A stretch of 51,123 nt of DNA from the NCBI GenBank assembly GCA_035495555.1, contig DATJFQ010000052.1:1-51123 (forward strand), given 5' to 3'. The DNA is from DATJFQ01 sp035495555. GTDB lineage: Bacteria > Acidobacteriota > Vicinamibacteria > Vicinamibacterales > 2-12-FULL-66-21. This document shows positions 23,941 to 31,336 of the stretch, piece by piece. Position 1 is the first letter of the stretch; each line of letters starts with the position of its first letter. The notes under the pieces are model-generated. The model was not told the origin of the DNA, did no database searches, and saw only the letters and a program-made list of their open reading frames with translations. Made by a program: the position numbers and the translations under genes.

Positions 23941-26596
23941 GCACGACGCGCTCGAACGCGCCGTTCGAGCGATCAGCAGCGGCGCACCGCTGGATTCCTC
24001 CAGCGGGACCGGCCTGAACGCGCACGATCGCGTGGTCCTCGACCAGCTTCGCGTTATTGCTGTCGTCGCAGGGGTGCCCGATTCGACGGGTGCGGCCCGC
24101 GCTGTCCTCGACCAGCCCCTCGCCGACCGATTCGAAGTTCGCGAATTCATCGGTGAAGGATCCTTCGGTCGTGTCTACCGCGCCTGGGACCGCCGGCTCG
24201 AACGCGAGGTGGCGTTGAAAGTCATTCCGACGGCTGGAATCAGCGCCACTGCCCTCAGCGAGGCACGCCGCCTCGCGCGCGTGCACCACCCCGCGATCGT
24301 TGGCGTCTACGACGTCTATCAGGACGTCGATCAGGCGGTCATCGTCATGGAATTGCTCCGCGGACGGACGCTGGGCGCCCTCGTCGAGCAGCACGGATCG
24401 TTTCCACCAGCACGCGCTGCCGCTATCGTTCGCGACATCTGCTCGGCGCTTGCCGTTCTGCATGCCGCCGGCATCGTGCACGGCGACGTCAAACCGCAAA
24501 ACGTGATTGTCTGCGACGACGGGCGTGTCGTGCTGACCGATATGAGCGCGGCAACCGAGCCTGCGCTGCGGCAGCGCGCGCTGTTCGGCACACCGATGTA
24601 CCTCGCACCTGAGGTTCGTGCCGGTGGCCCCGCAGGACCGCAGGCAGATGTCTTCAGCGCGGGCGTGGTCCTGTTTCATTTGCTGGCGGGCGATTGCCGG
24701 CGGTCGGTCGAGTCGTCGGAGGTGAACCCGCCACTGCGGACCGTGATCGAACGGACAGTCGTTCCGCTCGATCGCCGGTATGCGTCTGCGACGGAGTTGG
24801 CGGATGCGCTGCAGCGGATCGCCGGCGGAACAGGCGGGATCCGCGGGCGTCTCGCGCTCACGATTTTTGCCGCCCTGATTGGAACAATGATGTTTGCAAC
24901 GCTGAGAAGCGGCTTCGGCGAGCCGGCCGCTCTCATCCGCCGCGGGAGCCTCGCTACGGCGCGTCAGTTTCACCTCCCTCCCGACCTCGCACTCTTTGGC
25001 GTTCCGGGTCCGAGCGGAACGTTGTTGCCGTACGTCAATGCGTCGGGCGGCCTCAACCTGCTCGACACGCGTTCGAATTCGAACCGCACGCTTGTGCCGG
25101 CAACCGCGAGCGAGTCTGCGACGCTGGCCCGCATGTCACCGGACGAGCGCCAAATCGTCTATGCGTGGTCGAGGACGGATTGCGACTGCGAGGATCTGCG
25201 AGTCATGTCTATCACGACGGGGGCGTCGCGCGTGCTGCTCCACGATCCGGCCATAGAGGGCGTCGAGCCATTGGAGTGGCGCCGCGTGGGGGGCCCGCTT
25301 CTCGTCCGCGCCGATCGCCGCGACGGCACCCATTCGTTGATGTTCGTGTCGTCCGATCACGGAGCCTCGACCATCGTCACCACGCTTCCGAAGCCGCCAG
25401 CACATGCGACGGCGACGCTCGACGGACGCTTCGTCGTCTACGATCAGCCGGTTGAGCGCGATGAGATGCGGAGCGACCTTTACGTGTATGACGTTTCGCA
25501 GCACCTCTCGTCGCCGCTGGTGACCGGGCCCGATGCCGAACTGGATCCGTTTTTCCGCGCCGACGATCGAGAGGTCGTGTTTGTCAGCGATCGCTCCGGA
25601 GGCGTGGGCCTCTGGACGGTGCCGTTCGCATCGGGCCATGCGAGCGGAGAGCCGCAGGTCTTTCGCAAGGATCTCGGACGCTTCTGGATGCTCGATCTCA
25701 ACGCCGCGGATTCGATTACGTATTGGCTGGAGAACGGATCCATCGACGTGTACACCGCTCGGTTCGATCGGGCCCGTGGGGCGGTCATCGGTGCACCCAC
25801 GCGGACGACCGATCGCTACGCCGGCTCGAATGCCTACGAAGCGTGGTCGCCGGACGGGCGGCAGCTCGCCTACGTCTCCGATCGAAAGTCCTTCGGGCCG
25901 GCCCGGCGGATGCTTGTCATACACGACGTGCAGTCGGGCCGGGAGCGCGATGTGCCGACCGGCTTGAGCGGCACGCTCGAGCCGGTGTGGGCAGACGATG
26001 GTCGATCCCTGATTGTCTGGGGACCGGACTCATACGGTCGCACGGGCCTTCGCGGAGTTGATGCGAACAGCGGGCGCACGCTGTGGTTCGCGCCGACGCG
26101 CGGCGGCCGTAGTCGGGCAGTGCTTCACGGATCGGGCGCCATTGCTTTCGTCGATGAAAGCGGAATTCGCCTCCTGAAGCCGGGCGGGACGTCGACGACG
26201 GCCATCCCGCTGGCGGGCGGCTGGGAGCCGTTTCAGATTGCCGCGTCGCACGACGGGCGGTGGCTGGCGGTCGCCGCGCGGCGTGGTGAGAGCGAGGCCG
26301 CCATCCTGAAAGTACCGGTCGTTGGCGGGCCGCCGGAGGTCCTCATCTCACGCGCGGGTCACCCGGGATTCAACGTGTGGGACTGGACGCCAGATGATTC
26401 GCGCCTGCTGTACACCGCGTGGACACCGGATCACCGTGAAGCCGAGTTGTTCGCGTGGTCGTTCGATGCGCGCTCCTCGTCCGGGCCGCTGCTGCGGGAT
26501 CACGGTCTCCAGAGCGTCCGATTGAGCCCAGACGGCCTTACGCTGGCCTTCGTGTACGGCGCGGAGAACCGTGAGCTTTGGAGTCTGATTTATTAG
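23930..26596 (+). CDS. Transmembrane Ser/Thr protein kinase with C-terminal TolB/WD40-like propeller
   Basis: 888 aa. The kinase domain (about 65-300) has the G-loop IGEGSFGRV (74-82), catalytic Lys K97 (ALKV), catalytic loop HGDVKPQN (D186; a non-RD kinase), metal Asp D204 in TDMSAA where DFG is usual, and GTPMYLAPEV. One membrane helix is at about 307-326. The rest is repeated beta-blade sequence with ARMSPDERQIVYAW, EAWSPDGRQLAYVSDR, WTPDDSRLLYTAW and VRLSPDGLTLAFVYG, a TolB/WD40-type propeller probably outside the cytoplasm and sensing a ligand. Start ATG 23930 lies inside the end of the sigma gene. Likely targets are the sigma factor and, possibly, the FHA protein of the T6SS that begins 97 bp downstream. 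Confidence 0.9.
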   Translation: MTDKHDALERAVRAISSGAPLDSSSGTGLNAHDRVVLDQLRVIAVVAGVPDSTGAARAVLDQPLADRFEVREFIGEGSFGRVYRAWDRRLEREVALKVIPTAGISATALSEARRLARVHHPAIVGVYDVYQDVDQAVIVMELLRGRTLGALVEQHGSFPPARAAAIVRDICSALAVLHAAGIVHGDVKPQNVIVCDDGRVVLTDMSAATEPALRQRALFGTPMYLAPEVRAGGPAGPQADVFSAGVVLFHLLAGDCRRSVESSEVNPPLRTVIERTVVPLDRRYASATELADALQRIAGGTGGIRGRLALTIFAALIGTMMFATLRSGFGEPAALIRRGSLATARQFHLPPDLALFGVPGPSGTLLPYVNASGGLNLLDTRSNSNRTLVPATASESATLARMSPDERQIVYAWSRTDCDCEDLRVMSITTGASRVLLHDPAIEGVEPLEWRRVGGPLLVRADRRDGTHSLMFVSSDHGASTIVTTLPKPPAHATATLDGRFVVYDQPVERDEMRSDLYVYDVSQHLSSPLVTGPDAELDPFFRADDREVVFVSDRSGGVGLWTVPFASGHASGEPQVFRKDLGRFWMLDLNAADSITYWLENGSIDVYTARFDRARGAVIGAPTRTTDRYAGSNAYEAWSPDGRQLAYVSDRKSFGPARRMLVIHDVQSGRERDVPTGLSGTLEPVWADDGRSLIVWGPDSYGRTGLRGVDANSGRTLWFAPTRGGRSRAVLHGSGAIAFVDESGIRLLKPGGTSTTAIPLAGGWEPFQIAASHDGRWLAVAARRGESEAAILKVPVVGGPPEVLISRAGHPGFNVWDWTPDDSRLLYTAWTPDHREAELFAWSFDARSSSGPLLRDHGLQSVRLSPDGLTLAFVYGAENRELWSLIY

Positions 26597-26605
26597 AATT
26601 CTGAT

Positions 26606-26642
26606 AATTCCCAACTCCCAATTGCCCACTCCCAACTCCCAA
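26606..26642 (-). repeat. Period-7 repeat tract (GGGAGTT on the minus strand)
   Basis: Four imperfect AACTCCC/CACTCCC/AATTCCC units between the kinase stop and the T6SS start. It is the same unit as at 9392 and 36352, here in inverse orientation relative to 9392. Confidence 0.7.
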
Positions 26643-26677
26643 GGCGCGCGGGGGACGCTGGCGCGGGGATGACCTGC

Positions 26678-26683
26678 TAAACT
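26678..26683 (+). promoter_or_regulatory. Candidate -10 hexamer TAAACT before the T6SS cluster
   Basis: TAAACT ends 10 nt before the GTG start of tagH. No -35 match and no Shine-Dalgarno are visible, so the first T6SS gene may be read from a near-leaderless transcript. Confidence 0.25.
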
Positions 26684-26693
26684 TCCTCTACTA

Positions 26694-28616
26694 GTGACCC
26701 TGACCCTGGAATTGACCGCCGCCTCCGGGGCGAAGCCCGGAGACGTCAGCCAGCGCGTATTTGGCGAGGAAGGCGGATCCATCGGGCGCGCACCCAACAA
26801 CACCTGGGTGTTGACGCACAACAAGGTGTCCGGCCGGCACGCCAACATCACGTGCCGCAACGGTGTCTTCTATATAGAGGATGTCAGCCGGAACGGCGTC
26901 TGCGTGAACTCGCCGGACAACCGGCTGGTGCACGGCCGCCCCTATGCGCTCAAGACCGGTGACCGCATCTTCATCGAACCCTATGAGATAGGCGTTTGGG
27001 TCGAGGGGGCCGCCGGGGCGCGGTCCGGTCCCCAACGGGTGGTCGATCCCTTCGCGGACATCGATCCGTTCGCGGGGCCGGCGAGCCCGCTCTCGGATCC
27101 GATTCTCCCCGAGACGCCGGGGCGCGAGGTCGTCGACCCGCTGCTGCTGATCCCCGGCGGCGAGGCCGCACCGAAGCGGGGGACGCCGCCCCCACCGCCA
27201 TCGGACAATTTCCTCGGACAGCACTATCAGCCGCCGGCCATCATCTCGCCGCCGTCGCCGCCGCCTGCGCCACGCGAAGGCGCTCCGGCAATCCCGGCGG
27301 GATACAACCCGCTGGCGCCGGACGATTCCTCAGACCGGCTCGCACCGCCGCGGCCGAAGCCGGCCGGCGCACCCATCGCCCCACCGGGCTACAACCCGCT
27401 GGCCGCCGACGATCCTTTTGCGGTCCCTGGTCCAGGCCCGCGCACTCCGGCCGCGGGAACTCCCGTCGCGCCAAGGCCGGTCCCGCCGCGCCCGCCCGCG
27501 GCTCCCTCGATACCAACACCGCCGCCCGCAGGCGCAAAGCCGCCGGCTGCAGCGACACCGCCGCCGACGCCTGTCACGAAACCGCCCTCGCCCGGCTACA
27601 CACCTGCGGCAGCGCCGCCGCCGAAGGACGATCTGCTCGGGCAGCTTGGGATTGAAGTCGGCGGCGACGATCCAACGCCTCCGCAGGTGCCGATCGTGAC
27701 CGCGCCCCCGCCCACGCCGCCAGCCGCGCGTGCGCCGGAATCACCGGTCACGCCGCCAGTGGTGCCCCCCGTGGTGTCGCCGGATCCGTTCCTCGACACG
27801 CCGCCGTCCGTCGTCCCCCTGCGTCCGCGTCCTGGCATCGATGCGGCGCCGGCCCGACGCCGCTCGAAAGACACGTCGGATTCGCAGTCGTTCCGTGCCG
27901 CCCAGGGGTCGTCCGATTCATCCCCGGGTCCCCGTAAGCCTGCGACGGGGCCGCCGGAGGCCGTGCCCGAAGCGCGTCGGCCCCCTTCCGGGGAAGGGGC
28001 GGCGGACCTCACCGCGCTTCTCGCAGGAGCGGGTGTCCCGAACGGAGCGCTCACCGCCGAACTCTCACGCAATCTCGGCGAGATCCTTCGAGTCGTGGTG
28101 GCCGGGTTGATGGACGTGCTCCAATCGCGGCAGAAGATCAAAGAAGAATTCGGGATGCAGCAGACGATCTTCCGCCCGTCGGAAAACAACCCGCTGAAGT
28201 TTTCTGCCAACGTCGAGGACGCGCTGCACAATCTGCTCGTCAAGCGCAACCCCGCCTATCTCGGCACGGTTGATGCGTTCGTCGATGCGTTCGACGATCT
28301 GCGCGATCACCAGCTGGCGGTGCTCGCCGGCATGCGTGTCGCGTTCGAGGCGATGCTCGCCGAATTCGATCCGGACCAATTGCAGCAGCAGTTCGACAAG
28401 CAGATGGGCGGCGGGCTCGCGTTGACGCCCGCGAAGATGCGCTATTGGGATCTCTTCCGCGCGAGGCGCGCCGAGATGGTCCGGGATCCGGAAGAAGCGT
28501 TCGAGCGGCTCTTTGGTGAAGAGTTCCGCCGGGCGTACGAAGAACAATTCCGTCAGTTGAAGGCGCAAAGACGACAACGCAAGGATGGTCCGGCTCCGCC
28601 GCCCGCGGCGAGCTGA
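26694..28616 (+). CDS. tagH: T6SS FHA-domain protein TagH/Fha
   Basis: 640 aa. The N-terminal FHA domain (about 20-105) has GRAPNNTWVL, NKVSGRHANI and the SRNGVCVN phosphothreonine-pocket pattern. A long Pro/Ala-rich linker (about 140-430) includes two GYNPLA(P/A)DD units. The C-terminal type VI FHA domain (about 435-625) has LRVVVAGLMDVLQSRQKIKEEF, TIFRPSENNPLKFS and FDKQM. FHA proteins read kinase-made phosphothreonine and switch on T6SS assembly, opposed by the PppA phosphatase encoded four genes on. GTG start, with no ATG nearby upstream; it is the first gene of the cluster. The linker is longer than usual. Confidence 0.9.
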   Translation: MTLTLELTAASGAKPGDVSQRVFGEEGGSIGRAPNNTWVLTHNKVSGRHANITCRNGVFYIEDVSRNGVCVNSPDNRLVHGRPYALKTGDRIFIEPYEIGVWVEGAAGARSGPQRVVDPFADIDPFAGPASPLSDPILPETPGREVVDPLLLIPGGEAAPKRGTPPPPPSDNFLGQHYQPPAIISPPSPPPAPREGAPAIPAGYNPLAPDDSSDRLAPPRPKPAGAPIAPPGYNPLAADDPFAVPGPGPRTPAAGTPVAPRPVPPRPPAAPSIPTPPPAGAKPPAAATPPPTPVTKPPSPGYTPAAAPPPKDDLLGQLGIEVGGDDPTPPQVPIVTAPPPTPPAARAPESPVTPPVVPPVVSPDPFLDTPPSVVPLRPRPGIDAAPARRRSKDTSDSQSFRAAQGSSDSSPGPRKPATGPPEAVPEARRPPSGEGAADLTALLAGAGVPNGALTAELSRNLGEILRVVVAGLMDVLQSRQKIKEEFGMQQTIFRPSENNPLKFSANVEDALHNLLVKRNPAYLGTVDAFVDAFDDLRDHQLAVLAGMRVAFEAMLAEFDPDQLQQQFDKQMGGGLALTPAKMRYWDLFRARRAEMVRDPEEAFERLFGEEFRRAYEEQFRQLKAQRRQRKDGPAPPPAAS

Positions 28617-28662
28617 CTGCGCCAAGCGCCCGCATTCGTTGTAGATTGTTCGGCACACGTCG

Positions 28663-29997
28663 ATGTCCGCCCACAACCGAATCGTCTGGTCCGAAGGCCT
28701 CTTCCTGCAGCCGCAGCATTTTCAGCAGCAGGACCGGTATTTCGAGCGTTACGTCGAAACACGCTGCCAGTCGCTCGTTCCCTATAGCTGGGGCCTCACC
28801 GAAGTCGAATTCGAACGCGACTTCCTGAAGATCGGCAGGATCGGCTTCCGCCGCCTCGCGGGTGTGTTCCCCGACGGCACACCCTTCCGGATGCCGGACG
28901 ACGATCCGCTGCCGCCGCCGCTGGACATCCCCGCCGACCTGCGCGATCAACGGCTGCATCTCGCGGTCCCGTTGCGCCGCGCCGGCGAAATCGAATCCGC
29001 ACGGACGCCTGGCACCGAAGATCTGGTCCGGCAGCAGATCCGGGAATTCCAGGTCGCCAACGTCGCCGCGGCCGGCGGCGATCAGGCGACGCTCGAGGTC
29101 GCCGCCCTGCGCACGCGCGTGCTCGCCGAACGCGACCTCACGGAAGCCTACGCGTCGATTCCGCTGGCGCACGTGGTCGAGTGCCGGGCGGATCAGCAGG
29201 TCGTGCTCGACGAGACATTTATTCCGACCGTGCTCTACGCGCGCAGCTCAACGCGGCTGGCGACGCTCGTGACGGAACTGCTCGGCCTGTTCCACCAGCG
29301 CGGGGAAGCGCTCGGCGGCCGTGTGGCCGCGACGAGCCGCGGCGCGGCCTCGGAACTCGCGGACTTCCTGATGCTGCAGACGATCAACCGCTACGAGCCG
29401 CTGCTCGCGCACTTCGCGGACACGGGCGTCATCCACCCCGAGGCGCTGTATCAGTTCTGCGTTGCGGCCGCAGGGGAGTTGACGACGTTTACGACGACGG
29501 GCAAGCGGACGCCCAGGTTCCCCGGCTATCGCCACGATCATCTGCGGGAGACCTTCGATCCGGTCATCGCGTCGCTGCGCGAGTCGATGAGCAAGGTGAT
29601 GACGCAGAACGCGATCCCGATTCCGCTCGAACCGCGGAAGTTCGGGATCAGCGTCGCGATCGTCCAGGATCGATCGCTCCTCAGCTCGGCGGTGTTCATC
29701 CTGGCGGCGCGGGCCGACGGTCCGGCGGAAAACCTGCGGCAGCGGTTCCCGGCGCAGGTGAAGATTGCGCCTGCGGAACGGATCGGCGATCTCGTCCGGC
29801 AGGGGCTTCCGGGTGTGCCGGTGGTGCCGATGCCGGTGGCGCCACGGCAGATTCCGTATCACGCCGGCTACGCCTACTTCGAGCTCGATCAATCGCACGA
29901 GCTCTGGGATCAGATGAAAGGATCGGGCGGGGTCGCTATCTACGTCTCCGGGGAGTTCCCCGGATTGGCGATGGAATTCTGGGCGATACGCGGCTGA
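28663..29997 (+). CDS. tssK: T6SS baseplate subunit TssK
   Basis: 444 aa, the normal TssK length. It begins with IVWSEGLFLQPQHFQQQDRYFE, the strongly conserved TssK start (W-x-E-G-x-F-L-x-P-Q-H-x-Q). It also has FIPTVLYAR (about 187), a long central region and the C-terminal YAYFELDQSHELWDQMKGSGGVAIYVSG. TssK trimers join the TssFGE wedges to the TssLM membrane complex. It follows tagH by 46 bp, with TAGATT 15 nt before the ATG as a possible extra -10. The tssJ gene that often lies just before tssK is absent. Confidence 0.95.
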   Translation: MSAHNRIVWSEGLFLQPQHFQQQDRYFERYVETRCQSLVPYSWGLTEVEFERDFLKIGRIGFRRLAGVFPDGTPFRMPDDDPLPPPLDIPADLRDQRLHLAVPLRRAGEIESARTPGTEDLVRQQIREFQVANVAAAGGDQATLEVAALRTRVLAERDLTEAYASIPLAHVVECRADQQVVLDETFIPTVLYARSSTRLATLVTELLGLFHQRGEALGGRVAATSRGAASELADFLMLQTINRYEPLLAHFADTGVIHPEALYQFCVAAAGELTTFTTTGKRTPRFPGYRHDHLRETFDPVIASLRESMSKVMTQNAIPIPLEPRKFGISVAIVQDRSLLSSAVFILAARADGPAENLRQRFPAQVKIAPAERIGDLVRQGLPGVPVVPMPVAPRQIPYHAGYAYFELDQSHELWDQMKGSGGVAIYVSGEFPGLAMEFWAIRG

Positions 29998-30007
29998 GGA
30001 ATCAACC

Positions 30008-31324
30008 ATGCCGGATACCGACGATCCATTCCTGCCGTCGGACCTGACGCACCGGCCGCGTCCGGGCGCAGGGCGACGCGGGACGTCCGACACGGGCGTG
30101 ATACGTCCGGTCGCGGCGGCGCGCGTCGCGGATGTCGAGCCGATCTCGGATGCGGTCCGCGCATCGATCGGTCTGGGCCTCAACCCGCTCGTGCAGGCGG
30201 CGATTCCGCTGCTGCTGCTCGCGGGCCAGTTGCGCGGCGCGTCGTCGTCCCCGATGGACGTCGGCGGGCTGCGGCGCCACGTGCTCGAAGAGATTCGCCG
30301 GTTCGAGGATCAGGCCCGGGCCGCCGGCGTGCGGAACGAGATCGTCCTTGCCGCGCGCTACGCCCTGTGCGCGGCGCTGGACGAAGCCGTACTGTCCACG
30401 CCGTGGGGTGCCCAGAGCGAATGGGCGCAGCATCCCGTCCTCGTCGCGCTTCATCGCGAAGCGTGGGGCGGGGAGAAGTTCTTCGAGATGCTGAACCGCA
30501 TTTCAGCGGATCCCGCGCGGCATCTGGACCTGCTGGAACTGCAGCACCTGATTCTGTCGCTCGGCTTCACGGGCAAATATCAGATGCTGGAGCGCGGGCA
30601 CGAGCAGCTCGCGGATCTGCAGCGCGAGATCTCGCGCACGATTCACAAATTCCGCGGCGCGGCGCCGGCTGAACTCTCGCTGAAGTGGCGCGGCCTCGAA
30701 GACCAGCGGAGCCGGCTGATTCGGTACGTGCCGTGGTGGGTCGTCGTCGCGGCGGCCGTTGCCGTTCTCGCCGTCACGTTCGTCGTGTATCAATCGCGGC
30801 TGGCGACGCAGGCCGATCCGCTGCAGGCGAAGCTCGCGCAGGTCGGGCTCGAAGACTTCTCGGTCCCGCCCCCGCCGGCGCCAGTAAAAGGTCCCACGCT
30901 GAAACAACTGCTCGCGCCGGAGGAAGCCGCGGGGCACTTGACGGTTGAAGAAAACGGCGGCCGCACGCTCGTCACGCTGCGCGGCGGCGAGCTCTTTGGA
31001 TCGGGCAGTGCGGACGTCAATCCCGAGTACGAGCCGACCCTGGAACGGATTGGCCAGGCGATCAATCAGGTGCCCGGCCGCGTCATGATCGTGGGACACA
31101 CCGACGATCAGCCCATCAAATCGCTGAAGTTCCCCAACAACTACGAGCTGTCCAGGGAGCGCGCGGTGAGCGTCGCCAACGTGCTGAAGAAAACCGTCAC
31201 GAATCCCGCGCGCCTGACCTGGAGCGGTGCCGGATCGTCGCAGCCGCGATACCGGCCGGAATCGGATCCGGAAAATCGCGCGCGAAACCGTCGCGTCGAA
31301 ATCATCCATCTCCGGGGCGAGTAG
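30008..31324 (+). CDS. tssL: T6SS membrane-complex subunit TssL (DotU) with fused OmpA-like domain
   Basis: 438 aa. A cytoplasmic N-terminal tail is followed by the DotU domain (about 50-230) with NPLVQAAIPLLLLAGQLR, ALDEAVLSTPWG and EFFEML-like KFFEMLNRI. One membrane helix lies at about 240-260 (WWVVVAAAVAVLAVTFVVY). The C-terminal OmpA/MotB peptidoglycan-binding domain (about 318-438) has FGSGSADVNP, VGHTDDQPI, LSRERAVSV and NRRVEI. This evolved TssL can anchor the trans-envelope complex to the cell wall by itself. That matters here because no TssJ lipoprotein gene is seen. It starts 10 bp after tssK. Confidence 0.95.
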   Translation: MPDTDDPFLPSDLTHRPRPGAGRRGTSDTGVIRPVAAARVADVEPISDAVRASIGLGLNPLVQAAIPLLLLAGQLRGASSSPMDVGGLRRHVLEEIRRFEDQARAAGVRNEIVLAARYALCAALDEAVLSTPWGAQSEWAQHPVLVALHREAWGGEKFFEMLNRISADPARHLDLLELQHLILSLGFTGKYQMLERGHEQLADLQREISRTIHKFRGAAPAELSLKWRGLEDQRSRLIRYVPWWVVVAAAVAVLAVTFVVYQSRLATQADPLQAKLAQVGLEDFSVPPPPAPVKGPTLKQLLAPEEAAGHLTVEENGGRTLVTLRGGELFGSGSADVNPEYEPTLERIGQAINQVPGRVMIVGHTDDQPIKSLKFPNNYELSRERAVSVANVLKKTVTNPARLTWSGAGSSQPRYRPESDPENRARNRRVEIIHLRGE

Positions 31325-31336
31325 GGCGGGGCACCC

